Source: an uncultured Bacteroidota bacterium
GTDB lineage: Bacteria; Bacteroidota; Bacteroidia; Flavobacteriales; Flavobacteriaceae
NCBI GenBank assembly: GCA_902613595.1
Contig: CACMHY010000004.1
Location: 1 to 64,000, forward strand
Direction: 5' to 3'
DNA: 64,000 bases
Position 1 is the first letter of the stretch. Each line of letters starts with the position of its first letter. Below, one piece after another: positions 1-10,593 of the stretch. Made by a program: the position numbers and the translations under genes. The notes beneath the pieces are model-generated. The model made no database searches and was not told the DNA's origin. It worked only from the letters and a program-made list of their open reading frames with translations.

Positions 1-67
1 TTGATTCTTTCATTTTATCATTTTTGATAATCTTTAAATTAAACATTAAATTCTTATATTTAACTAT

Positions 68-412
68 ATGGAAAATATAGCAATTGCTGCACAACTAATA
101 ATCGCTGTTTCGATAGTTATAGTATGGGTCTTTCGTTTTGACAATATAGTAGTAGAGTTTAAACAATATGGCTTGTCCGATTTAGTAAGGAGCATGGTAG
201 GGGCATCCAAGATTTCTCTAGCTACTCTTCTAGTGGTTGGAATATTTTATCAAAAAGTAGTGTTTTTCTCTGCTTTACTTATGGCTTTTTTAATGGTCTG
301 CGCTCAAATAGCGCATATCAGCGTTAAAAATCCTTTTATAAAATATGTCCCCTCTTTTTGCCTTTTAGTTTTGTCGCTTTTTGTCGCTGCAGTTGATAAG
401 GGTTTACTGTAG
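68..412 (+). CDS. DoxX-like small integral membrane protein
   Basis: ORF of 114 aa with four hydrophobic segments; adjacent to a second similar-sized 4-TM ORF. Confidence 0.6.
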   Translation: MENIAIAAQLIIAVSIVIVWVFRFDNIVVEFKQYGLSDLVRSMVGASKISLATLLVVGIFYQKVVFFSALLMAFLMVCAQIAHISVKNPFIKYVPSFCLLVLSLFVAAVDKGLL

Positions 413-415
413 TTC

Positions 416-754
416 ATGACATTTTTACAAATTCTAATCCTAATTTCAGGGATTTCTTTTGTCTATTACGGCTTGTCATCTTTTTTTTCAAAAAAGATGA
501 AAGTAGAATACAACAGGTGGGGATATCCCGAACAGCGCCTTATAATTGGTTCACTTCAGCTACTTGGGGGATTGGGTCTTTTTTTAGGTTTTGTTTTTGA
601 ACCTTTAATTCCATTATCTTCTGCATCGCTAATGTTACTTATGTTAGCTGCTATAGGAGTACGAATTAAAATTGAAGATCAGCCTTTAAGAATGATCCCT
701 GCGCTTTTTTATGCAATATTAAACTTTTTGATACTGGTAAATAGTGTATTCTAA
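416..754 (+). CDS. DoxX-like small integral membrane protein
   Basis: ORF of 112 aa, multi-TM, 3 nt after the preceding ORF. Confidence 0.6.
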   Translation: MTFLQILILISGISFVYYGLSSFFSKKMKVEYNRWGYPEQRLIIGSLQLLGGLGLFLGFVFEPLIPLSSASLMLLMLAAIGVRIKIEDQPLRMIPALFYAILNFLILVNSVF

Positions 755-769
755 TTTAACAATATTTTT

Positions 770-1369
770 CTAATAGGAATGCTTGCCTACTTCCCATCCC
801 CTTGCTTTAAGTATTTTTTCTGCTGATTTTACTGCTGGATTTTCAAGTTCTGTGCCCATACTGTCATTCCAGCGATTTAAATAGCCAAATAAAGCTACCA
901 CACCCAAAATTTCAACAATTTCTCCATCACTGAAGAATTTTTTTGCTCTAGTCTTTATTTCTTCTGAAACTCCGTTTGGAACTTGAGAGGCTGCGATAGC
1001 AAGGTCAAACATTGCTCTATCCGACTCTGAAAAAGCAGCATTTGATTTATACTCCCAAATATTTTCGAGTCGTTCTGAAGCAGAACCATACCTTTCAGCT
1101 GCTCTTATTGCATGAGCTTCACAGTATCGACATCCTGTTGTCATACTTGATAAATAAGCAATCTCTCTTTTCATTGAACTTGTAATAGAACCTTTATTTT
1201 CCATTACGGCCTGATTCATTTCTAAAAATGCTTTGGCAATTCTTGGTCGATGCATCATTGTAAAAAGGCTATTGGGAGTAAACCCTAGTGTTTCATCGTA
1301 AAAAGTGGCCATTTCTTTGGCTTGTTTTGTACTGTTTCTATCCAAAGGAGATACTAAAGGTTTTTTCAT
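770..1369 (-). CDS. Carboxymuconolactone decarboxylase / AhpD-like peroxidase-related protein
   Basis: 199 aa; CRYCEAHA motif (CxxCxxH) typical of AhpD-like fold. Confidence 0.8.
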   Translation of the reverse strand: MKKPLVSPLDRNSTKQAKEMATFYDETLGFTPNSLFTMMHRPRIAKAFLEMNQAVMENKGSITSSMKREIAYLSSMTTGCRYCEAHAIRAAERYGSASERLENIWEYKSNAAFSESDRAMFDLAIAASQVPNGVSEEIKTRAKKFFSDGEIVEILGVVALFGYLNRWNDSMGTELENPAVKSAEKILKARGWEVGKHSY

Positions 1370-1377
1370 ATTAAATT

Positions 1378-2718
1378 TTATTGGTTGCTAAATTTTGTTC
1401 TTATAACAATACTATTAAATTTCGAAGAGGCTATAAATCCGACAATTGAAAAGCCAGCCAAAAAAAGAAAAACTAACTGGTGGCCAAATAGCCCCGGATT
1501 ATTGTCTAGTAAAACGCCCATTAATGGTCCCATAAAAATATCTGGCGTGTAGCCTATAACAGATATAATTCCTACAGCAGTTCCGGTGAATGCATAAGGG
1601 ATGTCTCCTTCTTTTACAGCAGAGAAATATAATGACCTTAGACCATAGGTTCCTATTCCAGTTATTATTACTGTAAAAATGAAAAACACGCTAAGAGGTG
1701 CTTTAATAAATCCTGATGCGAACAGCATTGATCCTAAAATTAACATAAGAAATCCTCGTTTTAGCCATATTGAGCTTGTGGATTTATCCGCTATATAACC
1801 AATAAGTATACATACTACTGGTCGCAAATACATCTGATATGATCCTACTTTTGCAGCATTGACCTCATCGAATAACATAATCTCAGAAGCATATAGTGAT
1901 AAAATATCTGTTGCTTTATAACCACAGTAAGCTGATAAAACGATAATAATTAAAAGTCCAACTGAGGGATAACGTGCTACTTTTATAATATTTTTAAATG
2001 AACTCTCAATAATTAAGTTTTGAGATTTTTCTTTATTCTCCATCTCACTCATAAAAATGAATGATAATACCCCCACAAGCATTACCATTAAAGAAGTAAA
2101 TAAAATTACCCAACGGAAAGCTTCTTTCTTTTGATCAAAAGAAGCTAGGTTAATATCAACTGGTATTAATTTTGCAAAAATTAAAATACCAATAGCCCCT
2201 ATAGTCGCAGCAATAATACCTCTCCCTCCTTCTAAAAATCCAAAAGCTTTACCTTGGCTTTGTTCACCTCCCCAATTTCTTGTTGCTTTTATCATTGCGG
2301 CCCAAAAAAGGAATGTGGTTGAAAATCCCCAAAAACCATACAAAATCTGTAGTGAATAATAAGAGGGAAAAGTTGACATTAAAAATCCACCCATAGAAGT
2401 CATTACAAGGGCAGTACCCATCAAAATTTTAGGCTGAAATCGATCTGCTAAAGTGCCGCCGTATAGGTACGAAATTAGTGCTACAACTCCATAAGTAGAA
2501 TATAATGTTCCTAGCTGAAGGTTATCTAATTGGAAAACATCTAAAAATGTTGGTCTGAAAATTCGAGCAAGTACAAAAGGGAGAATAAAAACTCCTTCTC
2601 CCGCTGTGACAAGAAGCAGAATCCTGAAGAATGAATTTATTCTGTATTTATTTTTATTGATAAAGCTGGATTTAGATTTTATTATACCCGTTGAATTTAA
2701 CAATATACAAATAAGCAA
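1378..2718 (-). CDS. MFS transporter
   Basis: 446 aa, ~12 hydrophobic segments, GGTLADRFQPK loop motif; true start may be downstream of the track start. Confidence 0.85.
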   Translation of the reverse strand: MLICILLNSTGIIKSKSSFINKNKYRINSFFRILLLVTAGEGVFILPFVLARIFRPTFLDVFQLDNLQLGTLYSTYGVVALISYLYGGTLADRFQPKILMGTALVMTSMGGFLMSTFPSYYSLQILYGFWGFSTTFLFWAAMIKATRNWGGEQSQGKAFGFLEGGRGIIAATIGAIGILIFAKLIPVDINLASFDQKKEAFRWVILFTSLMVMLVGVLSFIFMSEMENKEKSQNLIIESSFKNIIKVARYPSVGLLIIIVLSAYCGYKATDILSLYASEIMLFDEVNAAKVGSYQMYLRPVVCILIGYIADKSTSSIWLKRGFLMLILGSMLFASGFIKAPLSVFFIFTVIITGIGTYGLRSLYFSAVKEGDIPYAFTGTAVGIISVIGYTPDIFMGPLMGVLLDNNPGLFGHQLVFLFLAGFSIVGFIASSKFNSIVIRTKFSNQ

Positions 2719-2768
2719 AAATACTTTGGTAAAGTTCTCTTAATGTAAAAGAAGCTTCGTGTAAAACT

Positions 2769-2999
2769 TTACTCAACGCAATAGGTGTCACCTACTTCAT
2801 ATTGGTTGTAAACTTCCTCTGTTACAGAGCCAGACAAAGGTTGACTATTTCCATCTTCATCTAGTCCTAAAGCTGTAAATAGTCCCCAATAAAAATAAAA
2901 CTTCCCATTACTCTGTTCTTTAAGGGTTATTTCAACGCAGCCTGTTTCTTTTGTGCACCCCATAGTAAAAAATAAAATGTATAATACTGCTTTTCTCAA
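2769..2999 (-). CDS. Small putative lipoprotein
   Basis: 76 aa with short signal peptide and cysteine (FFTMGC). Confidence 0.45.
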   Translation of the reverse strand: MRKAVLYILFFTMGCTKETGCVEITLKEQSNGKFYFYWGLFTALGLDEDGNSQPLSGSVTEEVYNQYEVGDTYCVE

Positions 3000-3145
3000 T
3001 TTACTTGTAGAAGATTATTCTCAGGTAAGTTAATTATTACTGTGGGAAAATTCTAATCTTTAAATTGAATGATTCAAATCATGCACTTAAAAAATTACTA
3101 TTGGTATAGCATTGTTGTATTTAAAAATTTTTAGTTTCGTTATAA

Positions 3146-3583
3146 ATGAAAATCCGCAAAATATTTTTTGGGTTATTTCTGATTTCAGTTAATTCTTATT
3201 GCCAACAAATGAATAATTACCATCACGCTTTGCGCGAAAAAAAGGAATTAAGTTTTAAAAATCAATATCGCGTACTTAAAACAACTTTTAAAAGTTTAAA
3301 TGGTTTCCAAATTCTTTATCCAGGAACTAAGATCTCGCTTGAAAAGGTTTTAAGATACCACTTGCATACCTCTATTCATCTTGATCAAGAAACCAATATC
3401 CTTATTTCAATGGACCAAAGCGAATTCAAATTAAATAACACCTCCTCTGAAAAAGAAATAACAAAAGAAGTTGTCTCTTTGATCGGCAACATGTTTTTCG
3501 GCTCCAGTGAAGTCAGCAAAATTCCTTTTGAAAAAAAGAATTATAGACGTAAGGGCATGACTGCACCGAATAGAAAACACTAA
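3146..3583 (+). CDS. Hypothetical exported protein
   Basis: 145 aa with N-terminal hydrophobic signal (FFGLFLISVNSYC). Confidence 0.5.
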   Translation: MKIRKIFFGLFLISVNSYCQQMNNYHHALREKKELSFKNQYRVLKTTFKSLNGFQILYPGTKISLEKVLRYHLHTSIHLDQETNILISMDQSEFKLNNTSSEKEITKEVVSLIGNMFFGSSEVSKIPFEKKNYRRKGMTAPNRKH

Positions 3584-3633
3584 ATATTTTCTAAATTTTT
3601 TTTATAATTTGTGAATGAAAAACATTTTAGATT

Positions 3634-6600
3634 ATGAAACCTTACTTGCTATTTGTCTTATGCTATTTTTTTGCGATCACACCTGTTGATTTAACAGCCC
3701 AGCGAAAAAAGAATAAAAAACAAAATGAAACCACTTTCTCAGAATCTTTATACAATTCATTAGAATGGAGGCTTGTAGGCCCCTTTAGAGGTGGGCGCGC
3801 AGCAACTGTTGCTGGTGTGATAAATGATCCTAACACCTATTACATGGGAACTGCAGGGGGTGGTGTTTGGAAAACTAAAGATTCAGGAAATAGCTGGTAT
3901 TCAATTTCAGATGGTTATTTTGGAGGTTCTATTGGGGCAGTTGCTGTCTCTGAGTCTGATCCAAATATAATTTATGTTGGAGAAGGAGAGCAAACTCTGA
4001 GAGGAAATGTTTCATCTGGAAATGGACTATGGAAAAGTTTGGATGCAGGCAAAACCTGGAAATTTATTGGATTAGAAGGTAGCGAGCATATATCTAGAAT
4101 ACGAATTCACCCCAAAAATCCCAACTTAGTTTATGTTGCTGCAATAGGTAATTTGTGGAAACCAAACAAAACGCGTGGTGTATATAGATCTGAAGATGGA
4201 GGAAATACTTGGCAGAAGATACTTTATGAAAGTGATAAGGCCGGTGCTGGTGATTTGATATTGGATCCTAATAATGCTAGAATAATTTATGCCGCTACAT
4301 GGCAAATGAAAAGAAATGGATATCGGATGGATAGTGGGGGGCCTGACAGTAAGCTTTACAAAAGTTTTGACGGGGGTGACACATGGATCAATATAACTGA
4401 GAATAAAGGCCTACCAAGTGGGCCTTGGGGAATTGTTGGAATTACAGTATCTCCTGTAGATTCAAACCGAATTTGGACAATCATTGAAGCATCTAATGGT
4501 GGTGTTTTTCGCTCGGATGACGCTGGTAAAACATGGGAAAAAGTAAACGAAAATAGAGCTTTACGACAAAGAGCCTGGTACTACAGTAGAATATATGCAG
4601 ACACTCAAAATAAAGACAAAGTTTATGTAATGAATGTAAGTTATGGTGTGTCAACTGATGGGGGAAGTACATTTACATTGAAAGATGCACCGCATGGAGA
4701 TCATCATGACCTTTGGATAGATCCAAATAATAATAATAGAATGGCAATTGCAGATGACGGCGGAGCACAGATTTCAAATGATGGTGGAAATAATTGGACC
4801 ACATATTATAACCAACCTACAGCACAATTTTACAGAGTAACCACAGACAATCAATTCCCATATAGAATCTATGGAGCACAACAAGATAATACGACCGTTA
4901 GAATAAACCATAGAGGTTCAGGATCTGGTATTGGTGAAAGCGATTGGGAAACAACAGCGGGTGGAGAAAGTGCTCATCTTGCTCCAGACCCAAAAAATAA
5001 TGATATCGTTTATGGTGGAACATATAAAGGATATATGATGCGTAAAGATCATAGAACAGATCAAACACGTTCAGTAAATATTTGGCCTGATAATCCTGCT
5101 GGTTCAGGAGCCGAGGTAATGAAATACCGATTCAACTGGAACTTCCCTGTCAAGTTTAGTATACACGATGAAAATAAACTTTTTGCAGGGTCTAACTTTT
5201 TACATACGACAACGGATGGTGGCCAGTCTTGGAAAACAATATCACCTGATCTGACAAGAGGACTCCCAGAAACAATTAAGTCCTCTGGAGGACCCATAAC
5301 TCAAGATAATACTGGTGCAGAATTTTATTCAAACCTTTTTGCTATCAACGAATCACCAATTGAAAAAGGAGTTATTTGGGTCGGCAGTGATGATGGATTA
5401 ATTCACGTAACGACAGATAACGGTGAAACTTGGAAAAATGTGACACCTCCTCCGACATTAAGCCCTAAGTTAAATATGATCAACTGTATTGACCCCAGTC
5501 CATTTAAAAAAGGTACAGCGTATGTAGCTGCTACCTCATACAAATTTGGAGACTATAAACCCTATCTCTATAAGACAAATGATTATGGTAAAACCTGGTC
5601 TTTGATTACCAAAGGAATTCCTCAGAATTACTACAGCAGGGCTATACGATCTGATAAAGTACGAGAGGGGCTGCTGTATGCAGGGACTGAATGGGGAATG
5701 TTTATCTCGTTTGATGATGGGAAAAGTTGGAAGCCATTTCAATTAAATCTTCCCATTACATCAATTAGAGATCTTCATGTTAGAGATAATGATTTAATAG
5801 CTGCAACTCATGGAAGAAGCTTTTGGATGATTGATGATTTAACACCACTGCATCAGCTAGAAAATAATTTAAATTCTCAATCATTCTTTCTTTACAAGCC
5901 AGACAAGGCATTTAGAGTTGAACAATCAGAGGAAGATGATGAAACTAACTTAAAATTAGTCGGAAAGAATCACCCTGTTGGAGCAATTTTACATTTTTAC
6001 ATTAAAAATTTAAAAGAAGATGATCTTGTAATTATTGAAATTAAAGAAAAAGACGGCTCACTGATTAAACGTTATAACAGTAAAGCAAAACTAAATAATC
6101 TAAACCCAGAAGCTGATCTTCCGTTGGTACTAAAATCTGGTGGAAATAAATTAATCTGGGATATGCGATATCCAGGATATAAAGAATTCGAGGGAATGGT
6201 ATTTTATTCTTCTCCTAATAAAGGTCCCAAAGCAATTCCAGGTGAATATTTAATAAGTCTAAACTATAATGGCGAGGTCATTGAACAATCCTTAAAAATT
6301 GAAAAAGATCCAAGGCTTGAAAATACTGATAAAGATTATAGAGATCAGTTTGATTTTTTAATTAATGTTCGTAATCAGGTAACTAGAGCTAACTCAGCGA
6401 TAATCAAAATTAGAGAGGTTCAAAAAGATTTAAACTATCTAAAGCAAAAATCAGGTCTTACTGAAGAAATAAATAATCTTATTAATCAGTTCGAAGTAAA
6501 GTTAAGCCATATAGAAAATAATATTCATATGACAAAAAACCAAAGTCGTCAAGATCCATTGAACTATGGGATTAGAATAAATAACAGAATCGCATTTTTA

Positions 6601-6786
6601 TTAGCGGATTCACAACGAGGAGACTATCCTCCTACAAATCAAGCAAAAGCTTTTTTCAGGGAAATCACAGCTGAACTTGATCGTGAAATGGAAGCTTTAG
6701 AAAAACTTTTAAATGGATCTATTTCTAGGCTTAATGAAATTGTTTCTGATAATCAAATAGGAATTTTTTCCATAAAAAGCCCTTAA
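3634..6786 (+). CDS. Large exported BNR/sortilin (VPS10)-type beta-propeller protein, glycosyl-hydrolase-like annotation
   Basis: 1050 aa; signal peptide; many SxDxGxTW (Asp-box) repeats such as SLDAGKTW, SFDGGDTW, TNDYGKTW. Confidence 0.88.
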   Translation: MKPYLLFVLCYFFAITPVDLTAQRKKNKKQNETTFSESLYNSLEWRLVGPFRGGRAATVAGVINDPNTYYMGTAGGGVWKTKDSGNSWYSISDGYFGGSIGAVAVSESDPNIIYVGEGEQTLRGNVSSGNGLWKSLDAGKTWKFIGLEGSEHISRIRIHPKNPNLVYVAAIGNLWKPNKTRGVYRSEDGGNTWQKILYESDKAGAGDLILDPNNARIIYAATWQMKRNGYRMDSGGPDSKLYKSFDGGDTWINITENKGLPSGPWGIVGITVSPVDSNRIWTIIEASNGGVFRSDDAGKTWEKVNENRALRQRAWYYSRIYADTQNKDKVYVMNVSYGVSTDGGSTFTLKDAPHGDHHDLWIDPNNNNRMAIADDGGAQISNDGGNNWTTYYNQPTAQFYRVTTDNQFPYRIYGAQQDNTTVRINHRGSGSGIGESDWETTAGGESAHLAPDPKNNDIVYGGTYKGYMMRKDHRTDQTRSVNIWPDNPAGSGAEVMKYRFNWNFPVKFSIHDENKLFAGSNFLHTTTDGGQSWKTISPDLTRGLPETIKSSGGPITQDNTGAEFYSNLFAINESPIEKGVIWVGSDDGLIHVTTDNGETWKNVTPPPTLSPKLNMINCIDPSPFKKGTAYVAATSYKFGDYKPYLYKTNDYGKTWSLITKGIPQNYYSRAIRSDKVREGLLYAGTEWGMFISFDDGKSWKPFQLNLPITSIRDLHVRDNDLIAATHGRSFWMIDDLTPLHQLENNLNSQSFFLYKPDKAFRVEQSEEDDETNLKLVGKNHPVGAILHFYIKNLKEDDLVIIEIKEKDGSLIKRYNSKAKLNNLNPEADLPLVLKSGGNKLIWDMRYPGYKEFEGMVFYSSPNKGPKAIPGEYLISLNYNGEVIEQSLKIEKDPRLENTDKDYRDQFDFLINVRNQVTRANSAIIKIREVQKDLNYLKQKSGLTEEINNLINQFEVKLSHIENNIHMTKNQSRQDPLNYGIRINNRIAFLLADSQRGDYPPTNQAKAFFREITAELDREMEALEKLLNGSISRLNEIVSDNQIGIFSIKSP

Positions 6787-6790
6787 GTTT

Positions 6791-8290
6791 TTATAGAGGT
6801 TCGGTTAGGATAGATAAAATTGTTTTTATGCCATTGCGGTAATCCCCAAGTCTAATGTTTTCATTTGGACTGTGCTGATTATTATCTCGATTAACAGTTG
6901 GAACTGTTACTGCCGGTATATCAAGTGTGTTTACAAATGGTGATATTGGTATAGAACCCCCACTCATTCTAATCCTAATGGGGTCTGTATCAAAACCCTT
7001 TTTTATCGATTTGCGTAGCCACTTTCCTACCTTAGTGTCAAGATCTGTTCTGAAAGATTGATAAGAGATTTTGTGCGTAAATGTTGCCACTTTAGGATAA
7101 TCTGTTCGTTCCTTAGCTGTTGGCTCTCTGTCTACCACATAGTATCCTTGATTTTCAACATGTTTTTTTACAAGGCTTATCAGACGCTTAGGGTCAGACT
7201 CCAGAACCAAGCGAATGTCGATTTCAGCCCTTGCCCAAGCAGGGATTATAGTTCTTACTTTCTCATCTATCCATCCAGACTGCATACCACGAATATTTAG
7301 AGACGGAAATTGAATTGATTCTTGGTAGGTGTCACCAACTTTATCAAGCTCACCGATTTGTAAAGTCTTCATAAACTGCTCTTGGTCGTGGGGAAAGTTA
7401 TCTAGTATTTTTTTTGTCTTGGAATCAATTGAAATACCATCGTAAAACCCAGGGATCACAACTACCCCTTCATCATCTTTCATAGATGCAAGAAGCTTTG
7501 CCATTCTAAGGGCAGGGTTGGGAACATAATTCCCAAAGTGACCACTGTGCTGGGCAGTTACCGGTCCATAAATTGTTAGTTGAATGGTTGAAATCCCTCT
7601 TGCGCCAAATGTTAAAGTAGGCTTCCCTGACCTATGCTTTGGCCCATCGAATATAATAAGGTGATCCGCAGACAGTATTTCCCTATTTGCATTAACCGCT
7701 CTAGGTAAATTTGGAGATCCTAACTCTTCTTCAAAATCCATTATGACTTTTATATTAAAATTTGGGGATAATTTTTTTTCTTCAAGTACATCCATTGCAT
7801 TTAAAAACATGACTACTGGTCCTTTGGCATCACTTGTTGAACGGGCAAATATTCGCCAATCATCTTTATAGTTTTTTATTTCATCCCAATCTATAATTTC
7901 CCAAACTCCCTGACTATTTTGTCTCTTTAAGACTGGGGTGTATGGACTTTCCTGAAACCATCTTGAATTATCTACGGGCTGCCCATCTATTTGTAAATAT
8001 ATAAGCACCGTTTCTTTCGCCCTAGGGAAAGTTTTCTCCGCAAGCAAAAGCGGTGCTTTAGGGGTTGAAATCCGCTTTGTAACAAAACCTCTTTCAGCAA
8101 AATTTTTCTCACACCACTTTACATTTAACTCAATATCATCCAAATGATTTGCATCATTTGGAATACTTAAAATTTCATAAAACATATCAAAAGATTTGTT
8201 CGTTGCATTTTTTGCCCACATTTCTAAATCTTTTGAAGATTGGCTAAATCCAAGGCTTGATACTAAAAAGGATACAAGGAGTTTTTTCAT
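6791..8290 (-). CDS. M20-family metallopeptidase, exported
   Basis: 499 aa; signal peptide; STSDAKGPVV, DFEEELGS, RMSGGSIP motifs of M20 peptidases. Confidence 0.88.
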   Translation of the reverse strand: MKKLLVSFLVSSLGFSQSSKDLEMWAKNATNKSFDMFYEILSIPNDANHLDDIELNVKWCEKNFAERGFVTKRISTPKAPLLLAEKTFPRAKETVLIYLQIDGQPVDNSRWFQESPYTPVLKRQNSQGVWEIIDWDEIKNYKDDWRIFARSTSDAKGPVVMFLNAMDVLEEKKLSPNFNIKVIMDFEEELGSPNLPRAVNANREILSADHLIIFDGPKHRSGKPTLTFGARGISTIQLTIYGPVTAQHSGHFGNYVPNPALRMAKLLASMKDDEGVVVIPGFYDGISIDSKTKKILDNFPHDQEQFMKTLQIGELDKVGDTYQESIQFPSLNIRGMQSGWIDEKVRTIIPAWARAEIDIRLVLESDPKRLISLVKKHVENQGYYVVDREPTAKERTDYPKVATFTHKISYQSFRTDLDTKVGKWLRKSIKKGFDTDPIRIRMSGGSIPISPFVNTLDIPAVTVPTVNRDNNQHSPNENIRLGDYRNGIKTILSILTEPL

Positions 8291-8402
8291 TTTATTTTTT
8301 TTTATTTATGTGAAACAATATACAAAGAAGTGATTAACTCCTTAAATGTCAATATATTTTAATATTTATTAATATTTTAAATCTGATTTTGTTTGATCTC
8401 AA

Positions 8403-8410
8403 TATATTTG
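8403..8410 (+). promoter_or_regulatory. Bacteroidota -7 element (TATATTTG) upstream of YccA-like gene
   Basis: Match to TAnnTTTG; no convincing -33 TTG at correct spacing. Confidence 0.4.
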
Positions 8411-8437
8411 TGCATTAAAATTTTAAATGAAAATTAT

Positions 8438-9175
8438 ATGAGTAGTCACTTATCATTAAGATCCGGAAATCCTGTACTCTCAAAAAAAACTTTTGATAAC
8501 ACTATCTCTGTTAGTGAGAAAATGACCATAGAGGGTACCGTAAATAAAACTGGTGTCAGCCTTTTAATTCTTGTTGGAACAGGATATTTAACCTTTGACA
8601 CACTTAATCCAATATTATTAGTTGGATGTGGAATAGGCGGATTTATCTTTGCTCTTGTTACAATTTTTAAAAAAGAATGGGCTCCAATAACAGTTCCAGT
8701 CTATGCAGCTCTTCAGGGAGCTATGCTTGGAGGTATATCCTACATCTATAACTACCTATATGATGGTATAGTAACAAATGCGATCCTTTTAACGGTTGGA
8801 ATATTAGTATCATTACTAATTGCATATCGATCTGGATATATAAAGGCAACAGAAAATTTTAAACTTGGAATTTTTGCAGCAACTGGAGGCATAGCAATCG
8901 TTTATCTTGTAAATTTTATAATGGGATTCTTCGGCACAGGGATTGGTGTTCTCAATATTAACAATGCATCTCCACTAAGCATCGGCTTTAGTATTGTCGT
9001 TGTAATAATCGCTGCCCTAAATTTAGTTTTGGATTTTGATTTTATTGAAGAAGGTGCGGAAAAGGGTGCTCCAAAGTATATGGAATGGTATGGCGCATTT
9101 GGCTTACTAGTAACACTTATATGGTTATATCTCGAAATATTGAGACTCCTTGCAAAACTAAATTCACGAAAATAA
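8438..9175 (+). CDS. Bax inhibitor-1/YccA family membrane protein
   Basis: Track ORF starts at 8393, but MSSHLSLRSGNPVLS at 8438 is the likely start, since TATATTTG (8403-8410) looks like its -7 element; multi-TM YccA-like pattern. Confidence 0.85.
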   Translation: MSSHLSLRSGNPVLSKKTFDNTISVSEKMTIEGTVNKTGVSLLILVGTGYLTFDTLNPILLVGCGIGGFIFALVTIFKKEWAPITVPVYAALQGAMLGGISYIYNYLYDGIVTNAILLTVGILVSLLIAYRSGYIKATENFKLGIFAATGGIAIVYLVNFIMGFFGTGIGVLNINNASPLSIGFSIVVVIIAALNLVLDFDFIEEGAEKGAPKYMEWYGAFGLLVTLIWLYLEILRLLAKLNSRK

Positions 9176-9248
9176 TTTAAGTCAAAATCTTACAGGTTGA
9201 TCCTACTTATTATTCGGAATAATTGAAATTCGAAGAGTTAAAATTAAA

Positions 9249-9269
9249 AGCCCTCCAAATTGGAGGGCT
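9249..9269. terminator. Intrinsic (possibly bidirectional) terminator hairpin
   Basis: AGCCCTCCAA-A-TTGGAGGGCT, perfect 10-bp stem between convergent genes. Confidence 0.75.
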
Positions 9270-9275
9270 GGTTTT

Positions 9276-10061
9276 CTATCTCTCTGAAAGAACCAATCTT
9301 AATACTTGACTCCGTTTTATTTTTCTCAAACTAAGAATATTCTTATATGTTGAGAGCATAGTTTTACTCATGGGACTTGTTTGATCCATCATGTCATAAA
9401 TATCTGAAATCGAATCAAAAAACCTTGCAACAATGTAACTAGCCGCGTCTATATTATTGTTTCTAGGCGATACGATTTTGTGTAATCCCCAACCTTTAAC
9501 TTTTTTGTTTGCTTTTTGTAAAGGGAGGAATGTCTTCAATTCGGTTTGCTCATATTCATAAAAATCAAGTGGATTAACCATCATCCAATCTAGAACAACT
9601 AGTTTTGGTGGGTCTTGATTAGCCGCTGGAACAAACCCTCCTTTATATGAAGTCATAACAGATCCTGATTTTACAACTCTTTCTCCCCATCTGGCTCTAG
9701 CCATTTTTAACTCACTTTCGGAAAATATTTCTTCTCCTCCTGAATAATTATATAAATTCTCTGGATCTTCAAGGTGTGCGTATACAAATGTAGTATGCGG
9801 TTCCCCATATCTAGGATTTTCAAGTCTCCACATATCCCATCCAATTTTACTTCCATTATCTATAGCTTGCTTGTGCAATTTTGAAAAATATTTTTTTTCA
9901 CTATCAATGTGAGCTTGAGCATCTTCATTTTTGACCGTTACATAATGAAGTCCCACATACATTCTTTGTTGTGCATAAGAAAAACTCATGCAAGAAACTA
10001 AAAAGAGATTAATAAGTTTTTTCATTTTAATTGATTTATGATTAATAAAAGCAATATACAA
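9276..10061 (-). CDS. Hypothetical exported protein
   Basis: 261 aa; signal sequence KKLINLFLVSCMSFSYAQ (true start probably the internal MKKLINLF). Confidence 0.6.
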   Translation of the reverse strand: MYIAFINHKSIKMKKLINLFLVSCMSFSYAQQRMYVGLHYVTVKNEDAQAHIDSEKKYFSKLHKQAIDNGSKIGWDMWRLENPRYGEPHTTFVYAHLEDPENLYNYSGGEEIFSESELKMARARWGERVVKSGSVMTSYKGGFVPAANQDPPKLVVLDWMMVNPLDFYEYEQTELKTFLPLQKANKKVKGWGLHKIVSPRNNNIDAASYIVARFFDSISDIYDMMDQTSPMSKTMLSTYKNILSLRKIKRSQVLRLVLSER

Positions 10062-10179
10062 ATAAGTAATACAACTTTGTTTTAAATTCTATGCATAAGG
10101 GATTCTTTGAGTTCAAACTTTGCAAAAATTATCGAACTACAGATTTATAATTAATTAATGTTTTGTAACAATTTTTAAT

Positions 10180-10500
10180 TCAATATAACAAGTGCTTTTT
10201 TTGATTATTTCTCCATCCCGACTGAGATTTATACTTTACAAAAAAAATTTTCAAGTCACTTTGTGATGAATAATTCACAAAATATATCTTCTTGTTGGAT
10301 TGTGAAGGGTATTTTACAAAATACCATAAACCCTTGTTGCCTTTTGATTGAGATGGATAATCTACTTTAAAAACCTTTAAATCAGACTGAGATTCATAAT
10401 CAACAACAAACACTTTAATATCAGATTGAGATGGATAATCTACCGAAAATATCTTTTGAGAGAACCCGAAAAAAGGTAACAATAGAATAATGTATTTCAT
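10180..10500 (-). CDS. DUF6150-type exported repeat protein
   Basis: 106 aa; six ~13-aa repeats of the type VDYPSQSDIKVF and a GWRNNQKKHLLY tail. Confidence 0.8.
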   Translation of the reverse strand: MKYIILLLPFFGFSQKIFSVDYPSQSDIKVFVVDYESQSDLKVFKVDYPSQSKGNKGLWYFVKYPSQSNKKIYFVNYSSQSDLKIFFVKYKSQSGWRNNQKKHLLY

Positions 10501-10593
10501 TATTTATAAAGTTAAAAAATAAAAAATCTTTAAAATTAATACTATCAGAATTGCTTTTTAGTAACTATGCTCTTACTAATAATAATCAAAAAA

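Noticed and set aside
5061-5742. Minus-strand ORFs inside the BNR-repeat gene
   Set aside because: Short, antisense to a 1050-aa CDS; no domain signal.
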